64,000 bases of DNA from Olleya aquimaris (GTDB lineage: Bacteria; Bacteroidota; Bacteroidia; Flavobacteriales; Flavobacteriaceae): positions 228,568 to 292,567 of the forward strand of contig NZ_QLLO01000005.1 in the NCBI RefSeq assembly GCF_003259525.1, read 5' to 3'. How positions within the stretch are numbered: position 1 is the first letter of the stretch; each line of letters starts with the position of its first letter. Made by a program: the position numbers and the translations under genes. This document shows, piece by piece, positions 45,768 through 55,212 of this stretch. Below the pieces are notes generated by a model. The model worked only from the letters and a program-made list of their open reading frames with translations, searched no databases and had not been told where the DNA came from.

Positions 45768-46529
45768 ATGTTATTACACTCTCAAATATTGGGTCAAGGT
45801 CAACCTTTTGTCATTTTGCATGGTTTTTTAGGAATGAGTGATAATTGGAAGACTTTAGGCAATCAGTTTGCAGAACATTTTGAAGTCCATTTGGTAGACC
45901 AACGTAATCATGGTCGTAGTTTTCAAAGTGATGATTTTTATTATGACGTTTTAGCTGAAGACATAAAACATTATTTTAATAACCATAATATTAAAGAAGC
46001 TATATTGTTAGGGCATTCCATGGGTGGAAAAACAGCCATGCTGTTTGCTTCAAAATATCCAGAACTAGTAAGTAAGTTAATTGTAGCAGATATTTCGCCA
46101 CGTTTTTATCCAGTACATCATGATACTATTTTAGCTGGATTAAACAGTTTAGATTTTAGTGTTTTAAAAAGTAGAGGTCAAGCCGATAAACAACTGGCTA
46201 ATTTTGTGTCCGATTTTGGAACACGTCAGTTTTTACTTAAAAATTTATATTGGGTTGAAAAAGGAAAACTAGACTTACGTATTAATTTAGAAGTACTTAC
46301 AGAACACGTCAGCGAAGTAGGAGAAGCTTTACCTTTGCACGCTAAATACGAAGGAGATACCTTGTTTTTAAGAGGTGATAAAAGTGAATATATTGGCAAT
46401 CAAGATGAGGCCATTATAAAAAACCATTTCCCTAAAGCACAAATTACAACAATCGCCAATGCTGGACATTGGTTGCACGCAGAAAATCCAGAAGATTTCT
46501 ATGAAGCTGTAACAAATTTTGTAAATTAA
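45768..46529 (+). CDS. Alpha/beta-hydrolase (YbfF-like esterase family)
   Basis: This 253-residue cytoplasmic hydrolase has a complete alpha/beta fold: the oxyanion-hole HGFLGMSDNWKTLG, DQRNHGRS, the nucleophile elbow LLGHSMGGKTAML (Ser about 86) and the C-terminal His in IANAGHWLHAENP. It resembles YbfF-type acyl esterases. It is closely linked to pdxJ and upstream of a small membrane protein gene; the substrate is unknown. Confidence 0.88.
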   Translation: MLLHSQILGQGQPFVILHGFLGMSDNWKTLGNQFAEHFEVHLVDQRNHGRSFQSDDFYYDVLAEDIKHYFNNHNIKEAILLGHSMGGKTAMLFASKYPELVSKLIVADISPRFYPVHHDTILAGLNSLDFSVLKSRGQADKQLANFVSDFGTRQFLLKNLYWVEKGKLDLRINLEVLTEHVSEVGEALPLHAKYEGDTLFLRGDKSEYIGNQDEAIIKNHFPKAQITTIANAGHWLHAENPEDFYEAVTNFVN

Positions 46530-46554
46530 AGTCTAATATTTAAATATATAATTT

Positions 46555-46908
46555 ATGAATTTAATTATCAGATTACTACTAAATGCCATAGCGGTTTTCT
46601 TTTTAGCAGAAGTTTTAAAAGGTGTGCATGTAGACAATTATGTGACCTCAATAATAGTAGCAATTGTACTGTCTATTTTAAACTTATTAGTTAAACCTAT
46701 AATAATCATACTAACATTACCTATAACTATTTTAACCTTAGGACTGTTCTTATTTGTTATTAATGGATTAATCATTTTACTAGCAGACAAATTTATAGAT
46801 GGCTTTGCAGTGTCTAGTATTTGGACTGCAATACTGTTTAGTATTTTACTATCTATATTACAATGGTTATTCCAATCTTTTTTAAAGTCAGATTCAAAAC
46901 ACAAGTAA
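46555..46908 (+). CDS. Small integral membrane protein of the phage-holin-4_2 (YvlD-like) family
   Basis: This 117-residue inner-membrane protein has four hydrophobic segments, with the family motif VALVLSILNLLVKPIIIILTLPI-like stretch (read here as SILNLLVKPIIIILTLPITI) followed by LTLGLFLFVINGLIILL. Despite the family name this group is usually chromosomal and not linked to lysis. No phage genes surround it. Function is unknown. It probably ends the pdxJ transcription unit. Confidence 0.88.
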   Translation: MNLIIRLLLNAIAVFFLAEVLKGVHVDNYVTSIIVAIVLSILNLLVKPIIIILTLPITILTLGLFLFVINGLIILLADKFIDGFAVSSIWTAILFSILLSILQWLFQSFLKSDSKHK

Positions 46909-46944
46909 ATAGTAAAAATCTCTGTAACACAACACGTTAAAAAC

Positions 46945-46975
46945 TTTGCAGTACTTAAAAAAAGTAGTACTTTTG
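46945..46975 (+). promoter_or_regulatory. Consensus promoter of tig
   Basis: TTTG (46945-46948), a 19-base spacer and TACTTTTG (46968-46975) match the Bacteroidota consensus exactly, the best promoter in the window. The ~55-base leader downstream contains a small hairpin (GCCCAAATAGGGC, 47009-47021). Confidence 0.65.
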
Positions 46976-47036
46976 CAGACCTTTTTAAAAGAAAAACTAG
47001 TGTTAAACGCCCAAATAGGGCTTTATATCATTTATA

Positions 47037-48365
47037 ATGAATATTACAAGAGAAAACATTGATGCATTAAATGCTGTAGTAAAAGTAGACATCGCAAAGG
47101 ACGATTATAGCGATAAAGTTGAAAAAATCTTAACAGATTACCGTAAGACAGCTAACATTCCAGGATTTAGAAAAGGTCACGTACCTATGGGAATGGTTAA
47201 AAAACAATACGGTAAAGCAGTATTAGTAGATGAAGTAAACAAATTACTTCAAGATGCATTAAACAAGTATTTAACCGAAGAAAAATTAGATGTTTTAGGT
47301 CAACCATTACCTAAACAACAAGACGATATAAATTGGGATGCAGATTCTTTTTCATTTGAATTTGAATTAGGATTAGCTCCAGAATTTAAAGTAGAATTAA
47401 AAAGCAAAAAGCCTATTACACATTATAACATCATTGCAGATGATAAAATGATTAATGAGCAAATAGAGCGTATCCAAAAACAATACGGTAAAATTGTTTC
47501 TGAAAAAGAAGTAAAAAAAGATAGCGAAATTACTGGAACCTTTAAAAACGAAGACAAAGAAATAGATAACACAACAACTATTACTTTAGACCAGTTTAAA
47601 GGTAAAACAACCGAGAAAAAATTTATTGGTGCTAAAGTAGGTGACGTTATTACTTTAAAAACTAAAGGATTATTTGCAGATGACCATGAGCTAATGAATG
47701 CTTTAAAAGTACCTCATGACGATGCACATGATTTAGACATTGAAGTTACTTTTACAATTACAGAAATTAATAGTCGTGAGTTAGCAGACCTTGACCAAGA
47801 CTTATTTGATAAATTGTTTGGTAAAGATGTTGTAAAATCTGCAACAGAGCTAAAAGCAAAAATTAAAGAAGATGCTGAAAAACAATTTGTACAGCAATCT
47901 GACCAAAAATTATTAAACGACGTTACAGAATATTTAGTAGAAAACACCAAATTTGATTTACCAGCAGAATTCCTTACTAAATGGATGCAAGTTGCAGGTG
48001 AAACTGAAATGGATGAAGCTCAAGCTAAAGAAGAATACGAGAAGTCTGAAAAAAGTTTACGTTACCAATTAATTGAAGGTAAATTAATGGAAGAAAACGG
48101 ACTTAAAGTAGACTTTGAAGACGTTAAAAACAATGCCAAAAACATGATTAAAATGCAAATGGCACAGTTTGGACAAATGAATCCTACAGATAAAGAATTA
48201 GACGATATTGCTGCACGTGTTTTAGGAAATCAAGATGAAGTAAGACGTATATCAGAGCAAGTTGTAAGTCAAAAATTACTAAACCTTTACAAAGAAAAAG
48301 CTAACATCAAGACTAAAGAATTGTCTTATGATGCTTTTGTAAAAGAAGTTTACGGAGACAAATAA
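47037..48365 (+). CDS. tig: Trigger factor
   Basis: Trigger factor is the ribosome-bound chaperone for nascent chains. The 442-residue protein has the N-terminal ribosome-binding signature GFRKGHVPMGMVKKQYG, a central FKBP-like domain (residues about 150-245) that seems reduced, and the helical C-terminal chaperone arms. It heads the tig-clpP-clpX group, a conserved order linking folding and proteolysis. Confidence 0.95.
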   Translation: MNITRENIDALNAVVKVDIAKDDYSDKVEKILTDYRKTANIPGFRKGHVPMGMVKKQYGKAVLVDEVNKLLQDALNKYLTEEKLDVLGQPLPKQQDDINWDADSFSFEFELGLAPEFKVELKSKKPITHYNIIADDKMINEQIERIQKQYGKIVSEKEVKKDSEITGTFKNEDKEIDNTTTITLDQFKGKTTEKKFIGAKVGDVITLKTKGLFADDHELMNALKVPHDDAHDLDIEVTFTITEINSRELADLDQDLFDKLFGKDVVKSATELKAKIKEDAEKQFVQQSDQKLLNDVTEYLVENTKFDLPAEFLTKWMQVAGETEMDEAQAKEEYEKSEKSLRYQLIEGKLMEENGLKVDFEDVKNNAKNMIKMQMAQFGQMNPTDKELDDIAARVLGNQDEVRRISEQVVSQKLLNLYKEKANIKTKELSYDAFVKEVYGDK

Positions 48366-48439
48366 CTAATTTTCAATTAGTTTTAAGTTAAGCTCTCAAA
48401 AATCAATTAGGATAGGTTTAACAAAATAATCATTATCTT

Positions 48440-48479
48440 TAGGCGTTGTTTAGCAAGACTAAACAGCGCCTAATTTTTT
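48440..48479 (+). terminator. Strong terminator/attenuator-like hairpin in the clpP leader
   Basis: A 14-base-pair stem (left arm TAGGCGTTGTTTAG, right arm CTAAACAGCGCCTA, one G-U pair, loop CAAGA) is followed by ATTTTTT. It ends only 26 bases before the clpP ATG, leaving no room for a normal promoter downstream. It could end tig transcription, attenuate clpP, or act as an mRNA 5' structure. Confidence 0.75.
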
Positions 48480-48505
48480 CAATTAAAAGCATATTAAATC
48501 AAACT

Positions 48506-49180
48506 ATGGATTACGGAAAAGAATTCGAAAAATTCGCTATAAAAGATCAAGGTATAAGTAGTACATATTACAATAAGATAATTAGTAGTATGTATCCAAC
48601 CAACTTAACACCAAACATTATTGAAGAACGTCAAATGAACATTGCTATATTTGATGTATTCTCACGTTTAATGATGGATCGTATTATTTTTTTAGGAACA
48701 GGAATAAACGACCAAGTTGCAAATATTATTCAAGCACAGCTTTTATTTTTATCAAGTGTAGATGCTTCAAAAGACATTCAAATATATATTAACTCGCCAG
48801 GTGGTAGCGTATATGCAGGATTAGGTATTTATGATACGATGCAATTTATTAAACCTGATGTAGCAACTATCTGTACAGGTATGGCAGCGTCCATGGGTGC
48901 AGTTTTATTGTGTGCAGGAGAAAAAGGAAAACGTAGCGGTTTACAACACTCTAGAGTGATGATACACCAACCTTTAGGTGGTGCACAAGGTCAAGCTAGT
49001 GATATAGAAATTACAGCTCGTGAAATTTTAATTCTTAAAGAAGAATTATATAAAATAATCAGTAAGCATTCTGGTCAAGATTACGACAAAGTATATGCAG
49101 ATAGTGATAGAGATTATTGGATGAAAGCTGATAAAGCTAAAGAATACGGAATGATTGACGAGATATTAACTCGTGATTAA
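48506..49180 (+). CDS. clpP: ATP-dependent Clp protease proteolytic subunit
   Basis: ClpP forms the double-ring serine peptidase fed by ClpX. The ATG at 48506 (MDYGKEFEKFAIKD, 224 residues) is preferred; a longer TTG start would lie inside the leader hairpin. The catalytic Ser129 is in GMAASMGAVLLCAG, the His154 in MIHQPLGGAQGQ, and the Asp lies in SDRDYW. The oxyanion segment INSPGGSVYAGL is present. A strong terminator-like hairpin lies directly upstream, and clpX follows after 81 bases. Confidence 0.97.
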   Translation: MDYGKEFEKFAIKDQGISSTYYNKIISSMYPTNLTPNIIEERQMNIAIFDVFSRLMMDRIIFLGTGINDQVANIIQAQLLFLSSVDASKDIQIYINSPGGSVYAGLGIYDTMQFIKPDVATICTGMAASMGAVLLCAGEKGKRSGLQHSRVMIHQPLGGAQGQASDIEITAREILILKEELYKIISKHSGQDYDKVYADSDRDYWMKADKAKEYGMIDEILTRD

Positions 49181-49261
49181 AACTATAAAAAAATAAAGAG
49201 CTACTAAAACTGAAAACTCAATTCGGATTTTCATTTTAATGTCTCAAATTAAACAAAACAG

Positions 49262-50494
49262 ATGGCAAAGGAAGAGTTAGAATGTTCATTTTGTGGAAGA
49301 AAAAAGCCTGAAACCAATTTATTAATTGCTGGTTTAGATGCACATATTTGTGACAGATGTATCCAGCAAGCACATGGTATTGTAGTTGAAGAATCTAAAG
49401 AAGAAGATTCTAAAGACTTGTCTGCCGAATTAATGCTGAAAAAGCCGCAAAAAATTAAGTCCTTTTTAGACGAATATATAATTGGCCAAGAGCACACCAA
49501 AAAAGTCATGTCGGTTGCAGTATACAACCACTATAAGCGTTTGCTTCAACCAGCTACTCATGATGATATAGAAATTCAAAAATCTAACATCATTATGGTT
49601 GGTCAAACAGGTACCGGAAAAACGTTAATGGCTAAAACCATTGCTAAAATGCTTAACGTACCTTTAGCTATAGTAGATGCAACAGTATTAACAGAAGCGG
49701 GTTATGTAGGTGAAGATGTAGAAAGTATTTTAACACGTTTACTACAAGCTGCAGACTACAATTTAGATAAAGCCGAAAAAGGAATTGTATTTATAGATGA
49801 GATTGATAAAATTGCACGTAAAAGTGACAACCCATCCATAACTAGAGATGTTTCTGGAGAAGGTGTACAACAAGCCTTACTAAAACTATTAGAAGGTACT
49901 GTGGTTAATGTTCCACCAAAAGGTGGACGTAAGCATCCAGATCAAAAATTTATTGAGGTAAATACAGAAAATATTTTATTTATTGCAGGTGGTGCTTTTG
50001 ATGGTATAGAACGTGTGATTTCTAAACGTTTAAATATGCAAGCTATTGGTTACAGCGCTTCTATTAAAGAAGATGTTGTAGACCATGATAATTTATTACA
50101 ATACATTATTCCAAAAGATTTAAAAGATTTTGGTTTAATACCAGAAATTATTGGTCGTTTACCTGTGTTGACCTACATGGATCCATTAGATGCTAACACA
50201 CTAAGAGCTATTTTAACAGAGCCTAAAAATGCTATTATCAAACAATATAAAAAGTTGTTTGAAATGGACGAGATAGAGCTTAACATCACTGATGGTGCTT
50301 TAGACTATATTGTAGAAAAAGCTATTGAATATAAATTAGGTGCACGTGGATTAAGAAGTCTGTGTGAGGAAATTTTAACAGATGCCATGTTTGAATTACC
50401 AGGAAGTGATACAAAAAAATTAAGTGTTACTAAAGCTTATGCAGAGCAAAAGCTAAGTAAAACGACTCTTAAAAAATTAAAAGCTGTGTCTTAA
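49262..50494 (+). CDS. clpX: ATP-dependent Clp protease ATP-binding subunit ClpX
   Basis: ClpX is the AAA+ unfoldase that delivers proteins to ClpP. The 410-residue protein has the N-terminal zinc-binding domain (C8-x2-C11 ... C30-x2-C33), Walker [16 protein letters not shown], Walker [15 protein letters not shown], the pore loop GYVGEDVES, the IGF-type loop region and sensor motif [13 protein letters not shown]. It ends the tig-clpP-clpX group before a clear terminator. Confidence 0.98.
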   Translation: MAKEELECSFCGRKKPETNLLIAGLDAHICDRCIQQAHGIVVEESKEEDSKDLSAELMLKKPQKIKSFLDEYIIGQEHTKKVMSVAVYNHYKRLLQPATHDDIEIQKSNIIMVGQTGTGKTLMAKTIAKMLNVPLAIVDATVLTEAGYVGEDVESILTRLLQAADYNLDKAEKGIVFIDEIDKIARKSDNPSITRDVSGEGVQQALLKLLEGTVVNVPPKGGRKHPDQKFIEVNTENILFIAGGAFDGIERVISKRLNMQAIGYSASIKEDVVDHDNLLQYIIPKDLKDFGLIPEIIGRLPVLTYMDPLDANTLRAILTEPKNAIIKQYKKLFEMDEIELNITDGALDYIVEKAIEYKLGARGLRSLCEEILTDAMFELPGSDTKKLSVTKAYAEQKLSKTTLKKLKAVS

Positions 50495-50526
50495 ACACAA
50501 GAATCAAGCACTTAAATTTTACCAAT

Positions 50527-50568
50527 AAAAAAACCACTTTATACAAATTGTTTAAAGTGGTTTTTTTT
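50527..50568 (+). terminator. Terminator after clpX
   Basis: A 15-base-pair stem built on CCACTTTA / TAAAGTGG with A/T flanks and an 11-base loop is followed by a run of eight T. Confidence 0.85.
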
Positions 50569-50662
50569 GATTAATTTCAATATGACTTTCCCTTAAGTCA
50601 GATTAATAGCTTCACTAATATATGTAATAATTGCCTGACTTCCAAATAAATACTCAGGTTTT

Positions 50663-52252
50663 TTACTCCATAATTACAAACTCTACACGTCTGTTAGCTT
50701 GATGTTGTTCTTCAGTACATTTAGATTTACAATCAAATAATGGTTGTGTTTCTCCATATCCATTAGATAGTAAACGGTTTTTATCGACACCTTTAGAGAT
50801 TAAGTAATTCATTGCAGATGCTGCACGCAGTTTAGATAGTCTTAAGTTGTAAGCATTATTACCTCTATTATCTGTGTGTGCATTAATTTGTATTTTCATC
50901 TCTGGATGTTCTCTTAATACTACAGCTATACTATTAAGTGATATCTGAGACTCGTCTTTAATAGTTGCTCTGTTGTAATCAAAATAGATGTTGTTAACCA
51001 CAATCATTTTCTTTTCTTCAACATCTGCTATAACAGCTTTTTCAGCAACTAATTCTAAATTCTCATTATATTCTGTTTGATTAACATTATCTGCTATAAA
51101 CGAGATTTTATTTTCTTCAAAACCATCTTTTGTTGCAGTTATAGTATAATTCTCAAAAGGTAAAATTTCAAAATTATATCTAGCTTCATCATCAGAATTT
51201 ACAACAGCAACTGGCTGTCCTTCGTCGTTAAATAATGTAATTTTTGCATTAGGTAATGGTATTTTAGTTTCGCTGTCAACAATAACACCTTTTAACTGTT
51301 GTGCTACCACTTCCATATTAAACTTATAAATATCATATCTCCCTTTTCCTAAGGACTTATCTGAAGACAAGTAACCTCTTGATCTAGATGCTAAAAAGAA
51401 TGCAACCTCATCATACTGTGTATTAATAGTGCTTCCTAAATTAACTGGTTGACTGTATCCTGATCTTCTTATTCTACTAGTAAAAATATCAAATCCTCCA
51501 ATATTAGCATGTCCTTTTGACGAGAAGTAAATTTGTTTTCCGTCTTTAGAAATTGATGGATATTTATCATCTTCTGCAGTATTAATTTGGTCTCCTAAAT
51601 TTACAGCATCATACAACGTCCCATCTGGTCTAATTCTAGCAACGTATAAATCATAACCTCCAAAACCACCTGGTTTATTAGAAGAAAAATATAATTTATC
51701 ACCATTAGGATTTACAAAAGGATTCTCGATAGAATACCCTTCAACATTAATATCTAATAGTTGTTGTTCTAGCCAATTACCTTTAGAGTTTTTTTCTAAA
51801 GTTGTTTTATATAATTTGTATATAGCAGATCCTTCCTCTGTACTTCTTGTAAAATACATGGTTTGTCCATCTGGTAAAAACGTAACTTGATCCTCGTTAT
51901 CTAAGGTATTGATTAATCTAGAAAATAATATTGGGTTATCTAAAGTTCCATCTTTATTAATATCTACGCAAAATAAATTACGATACCCTTCATCTGTTGT
52001 TTTATCTGTTTTTGCAAGTCCACCTAGTTTTTTTGCAGAAACCATAATAAATTTATTCATGAAAAATCCAGAACCAAATTCTGAAAATTTAGTATTGATA
52101 CCTGTATCTAACGTCACAAAGCTATATCCATTGTTTCCAATAACTTCAACATTAGATTCTATAGGGTTAGAATCTTCTATATATTCGGCTGTATCTTGAG
52201 AAAAAGAAAGATGTGTTATAAAAAACACGATACATACATACAATGACTTCAT
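50663..52252 (-). CDS. OmpA-family protein with PD40-like repeats
   Basis: This 529-residue envelope protein has a signal peptide (MKSLYVCIVFFITHLSFSQ), a beta-propeller-like region of WD40/PD40 repeats (DKLYFSSNKPGGFGGYDLYV and KQIYFSSKGHANIGGFDIF, residues about 90-310), a carboxypeptidase-regulatory-like beta-sandwich (LKGVIVDSETKIPLPNAKI) and a C-terminal OmpA peptidoglycan-binding domain (IYFDYNRATIKDES ... NAHTDNRGNNAYNLRLSKLR ... NRRVEFVI). The same domain order occurs in Bacteroidota OmpA proteins encoded near PorP/SprF and in PorE-like T9SS proteins, but a specific role is not certain here. Confidence 0.88.
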   Translation of the reverse strand: MKSLYVCIVFFITHLSFSQDTAEYIEDSNPIESNVEVIGNNGYSFVTLDTGINTKFSEFGSGFFMNKFIMVSAKKLGGLAKTDKTTDEGYRNLFCVDINKDGTLDNPILFSRLINTLDNEDQVTFLPDGQTMYFTRSTEEGSAIYKLYKTTLEKNSKGNWLEQQLLDINVEGYSIENPFVNPNGDKLYFSSNKPGGFGGYDLYVARIRPDGTLYDAVNLGDQINTAEDDKYPSISKDGKQIYFSSKGHANIGGFDIFTSRIRRSGYSQPVNLGSTINTQYDEVAFFLASRSRGYLSSDKSLGKGRYDIYKFNMEVVAQQLKGVIVDSETKIPLPNAKITLFNDEGQPVAVVNSDDEARYNFEILPFENYTITATKDGFEENKISFIADNVNQTEYNENLELVAEKAVIADVEEKKMIVVNNIYFDYNRATIKDESQISLNSIAVVLREHPEMKIQINAHTDNRGNNAYNLRLSKLRAASAMNYLISKGVDKNRLLSNGYGETQPLFDCKSKCTEEQHQANRRVEFVIME

Positions 52253-52576
52253 AATTAAGGGCTTTAAAATGAATTAATACTCTGTAAATATATAGGAATG
52301 ACGGGTTTACAGCATAAGAATTAGATGAATTGCCATAATAATCGATATGAGAAATGCATTTTGTCGAAAACTAGAAAAAATCAATGTTTTGCCTGTTATT
52401 TTTCAACAATCATAACAATATGCAGGATTGCATTAAATATTTTTTAAGAAAAACCCCTTTGTATTGAATATTTAATTTTACCTAAAAAGGCTGTTTTAAT
52501 TTAAACTATTGAATTTACGTTTAAACGATAATAATCTTTCAAATTGAATAAAAAAACTCGACGAACGGTAATCCCG
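52253..52576. other. 324-bp intergenic region without a recognised gene
   Basis: This A/T-rich stretch separates the GH3-like gene from the OmpA-family gene, both leftward. I see no ORF, RNA fold or repeat copy. A short inverted repeat (AACGG / CCGTT, near 52565-52577) beside the GH3-like stop could be a weak terminator. I found no convincing TAnnTTTG box for the OmpA-family gene. Confidence 0.5.
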
Positions 52577-54091
52577 TTATTTATTTAAAGCTAATAAATC
52601 GTCTAAATATTGTCTAGTATTAGATAATCTAGGCACTTTATGTTGTCCTCCTAATTTGTTGTTTTGTTTCAACCAGTCATAAAACAATTGCTCTCTTGCC
52701 ACATTAATTTTAGGCTTATTTAGTGTCATATTATTATAACGCTTAGCTTCATAATCTGAATTTAAACTCTTTAACGCATTATCAAATAACTCGTTAAAAT
52801 AATTTAAATCTTTTGGTGGAGTTTTAAATTCTATTAACCATTCATGAGCACCTTTTTCTTTACCCTCCATAAATATTGGAGCTGCTGTGTAATCTACAAT
52901 TTCTGATTTTGTTTTTTTACAAACCTTTTTTAATGCATCTTCAGCATTTTCAATAATTAATTCTTCACCAAAAACATTTATATGGTGTTTTGTACGACCA
53001 GACACTTTAATTCTGTATGGACTAATCGATACAAATCTTACAGTATCACCTATTTTGTAACGCCATAATCCAGCATTAGTCGTAATGACTACTGCATAAT
53101 TTTTATTAAGTTCTACTTCGCTAAGTGGAATAATTTTTTGGTCTTTAGATCCGTAAGTATCCATTGGGATAAACTCATAAAAAATACCATAGTCTAACAT
53201 TAACAATAAGTCACCAGAATAATTTTGATCCTGAATGGCAAAAAACCCTTCGGATGCATTATAAGTTTCGTAGTATTTAAAATCTTTTTTTGGTAATATA
53301 TTTCGGTATTGCTCTATGTAAGGATTAAAACTTACGCCTCCATGAAAATAGACTTCTAAGTTAGGCCAAACCTCAAACAAATTAGTTTTTTCGGTTTTAT
53401 CTAAAATATTATTTAGTAATACCAACATCCAACTTGGTACACCTGCAAGACTGGTAACGTTTTCATTTATGGTCTCGTTAACAATTGCAGCCATTTTAGT
53501 TTCCCACTCGCTCATTAAAGACACTTTGCTACTTGGTGTACTACTAAATTCTGCCCAAAATGGCATATTATCTATTAAAATGGCACTTAAATCTCCAAAA
53601 ACGGTTCCGTTTTCTTTGTACAATTCTTTACTTCCTCCAAGACGTAAACTTTTACCTGTAAATAGCTGTGAGTCTTGATTATTATTTAAGTACATACACA
53701 ATAAGTCTTTACTTGCTGCGTAGTGGCAATCTTCTAAACTATCAATGCTTACTGGAATAAATTTACTTTTTGCACTAGTTGTTCCGCTAGATTTTGCAAA
53801 CCATTTAATAGGTTTGGGCCAAAAAATATTGTTTTCGCCTTTTCTGCTTCGTTCTATATTTGCTTGACAATCTTCATAGGTTGTAATTGGTACACGCTCT
53901 GCAAATGTTGCATAGCTTTTTATTGAAGAAAACTCATGTTTTTTGCCTATTTCGGTATCTTTTGCTATATCTATTAAGCTAAATAACAACTCCTGCTGTA
54001 CCTCGTTTGGGTACTTTAAAAACAGCTCAATTTGATGAAATCGCTTCTTTAAAAACCAAGAGGCAATAGAATTAACAAGAGGAATTGGCAT
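52577..54091 (-). CDS. GH3-family (auxin-responsive promoter-like) acyl-acid-amido synthetase-type protein
   Basis: This 504-residue protein belongs to the GH3 family, whose plant members adenylate small carboxylic acids and join them to amino acids. It has the nucleotide-binding loop IKWFAKSSGTTSAKSKFIPVS (read in parts), a YETYNASEGFFAIQD segment, the Tyr/Asp region LLLMLDYGIFYEFI and the hinge VSGRTKHHINVFGEELI. These fit an intact ANL-type adenylating enzyme. Bacterial GH3 substrates are largely unknown. It is divergent from the DUF2797 gene. Confidence 0.88.
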   Translation of the reverse strand: MPIPLVNSIASWFLKKRFHQIELFLKYPNEVQQELLFSLIDIAKDTEIGKKHEFSSIKSYATFAERVPITTYEDCQANIERSRKGENNIFWPKPIKWFAKSSGTTSAKSKFIPVSIDSLEDCHYAASKDLLCMYLNNNQDSQLFTGKSLRLGGSKELYKENGTVFGDLSAILIDNMPFWAEFSSTPSSKVSLMSEWETKMAAIVNETINENVTSLAGVPSWMLVLLNNILDKTEKTNLFEVWPNLEVYFHGGVSFNPYIEQYRNILPKKDFKYYETYNASEGFFAIQDQNYSGDLLLMLDYGIFYEFIPMDTYGSKDQKIIPLSEVELNKNYAVVITTNAGLWRYKIGDTVRFVSISPYRIKVSGRTKHHINVFGEELIIENAEDALKKVCKKTKSEIVDYTAAPIFMEGKEKGAHEWLIEFKTPPKDLNYFNELFDNALKSLNSDYEAKRYNNMTLNKPKINVAREQLFYDWLKQNNKLGGQHKVPRLSNTRQYLDDLLALNK

Positions 54092-54133
54092 AGTTATTTG
54101 TATCTTTAAGTTTTAAAAATAATACTTTTTTTT

Positions 54134-54928
54134 ATGACCTACCAAGGTGTTTTAACAAAAATGCAAACCGAATTTTTAGAGCCTATTTCTTATTATCTAG
54201 TCTTTAAAAATGATTTTATAAATCTTAATCAATTATTAGACAAAACATTAGAGTTTACTTTTGTAGGTCATGAATGTTTAAACTGTCATTTGGACAAACC
54301 TATTTATCGTCAAGGATTTTGCAGAAGCTGTTTTTTTGACATTCCGCAAGCTGCAGATTGGATTATGAAACCTGAATTAAGTCAAGCACATTTAGATGTG
54401 GAAGACAGAGATTTAGCCTACGAAAAACAAGTACAGCTACAACCACACATTGTATATCTTGCCAATTCTAGCAATATTAAAGTAGGTGTTACTAGAAAAA
54501 GTCAAGTTCCTACACGATGGATAGATCAAGGTGCACATGAAGCTATAGAAATTGTAGAAGTCCCTAACCGTTATTTAGCAGGAATAACAGAGGTTGCTTT
54601 AAAAGATTACGTTGGTGATAAAACCAATTGGCGCACCATGTTAAAAAATGATATTGTTGATGAAAATTTAGTTGAATGGCGTGATAAATTAAAACAATAC
54701 ATTCCAGATGAAGCTAAACCGTATTTTATTGAGGATAACCAAGAAACCAATATCCAGTTTCCAGTTTTACAATATCCCAAAAAACCTAAATCGTTGAACT
54801 TTGAAAAAGCACAACATTATATAGGTATTTTAAAAGGAATAAAAGGTCAGTATCTAATTTTTGAAGATGATACAGTTTGTAACATTAGAGGTAATGAAGG
54901 ATTAGTAGTTAAAATTAATATTTTATAA
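54134..54928 (+). CDS. DUF2797 family protein
   Basis: This 264-residue protein has a four-Cys zinc-like motif (C48-x2-C51 ... C63-x2-C66, in GHECLNCHLDKPIYRQGFCRSC) followed by a GIY-YIG-like region (HIVYLANSSNIKVGVTRKSQVPTRWIDQGA). The second segment resembles the strand and arginine pattern of GIY-YIG folds, though an endonuclease activity is not established for the family. The DUF2797 name is from recalled similarity. It lies upstream of a small membrane protein gene. Confidence 0.85.
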   Translation: MTYQGVLTKMQTEFLEPISYYLVFKNDFINLNQLLDKTLEFTFVGHECLNCHLDKPIYRQGFCRSCFFDIPQAADWIMKPELSQAHLDVEDRDLAYEKQVQLQPHIVYLANSSNIKVGVTRKSQVPTRWIDQGAHEAIEIVEVPNRYLAGITEVALKDYVGDKTNWRTMLKNDIVDENLVEWRDKLKQYIPDEAKPYFIEDNQETNIQFPVLQYPKKPKSLNFEKAQHYIGILKGIKGQYLIFEDDTVCNIRGNEGLVVKINIL

Positions 54929-54981
54929 TTTTATTAACGCTGTAAACCACTGATAATAAGTAAATTGAATAAAAATTTACT

Positions 54982-55206
54982 ATGAAAATTCCAGTTATGT
55001 TTTGGGTAGCTATTACAACACTACTTTTAGTTACCATTACCATTATGGTCGCTTTGGATATGCCATTTAATTGGGTATTTTATTTAACTGTTTTAGGACA
55101 AGTTTTAGTTGGTGTCATGGTTTACAAAGTGCTTAAAGACCATTATGAAACCGATAAAACTTTTGATAACTTTTACGAAGACAGACCTATAAATTACCGT
55201 AAATAA
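54982..55206 (+). CDS. Small two-helix membrane protein of unknown function (74 residues)
   Basis: This 74-residue protein has two hydrophobic segments (IPVMFWVAITTLLLVTITIM and FNWVFYLTVLGQVLVGVMVY) and a charged C-terminal tail (DHYETDKTFDNFYEDRPINY). The start lies 53 bases after the DUF2797 stop in the same direction, and the tail composition looks like real protein. I do not recognise a named family. Confidence 0.75.
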   Translation: MKIPVMFWVAITTLLLVTITIMVALDMPFNWVFYLTVLGQVLVGVMVYKVLKDHYETDKTFDNFYEDRPINYRK

Positions 55207-55212
55207 TACTTT

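Noticed and set aside
46555..46908. Holin name suggesting a prophage remnant
   Set aside because: No integrase, capsid, lysis or attachment-site signals lie nearby; the family is mostly chromosomal and not a lysis gene.
47009..47021. GCCC/GGGC hairpin in the tig leader as a riboswitch or attenuator
   Set aside because: A four-base-pair stem without a T run or conserved flanks is too small to support a regulatory call.
52560..52580. Hairpin AACGG/CCGTT as a terminator of the GH3-like gene
   Set aside because: The stem is only five pairs and the T run begins several bases away, so it is mentioned but not called.
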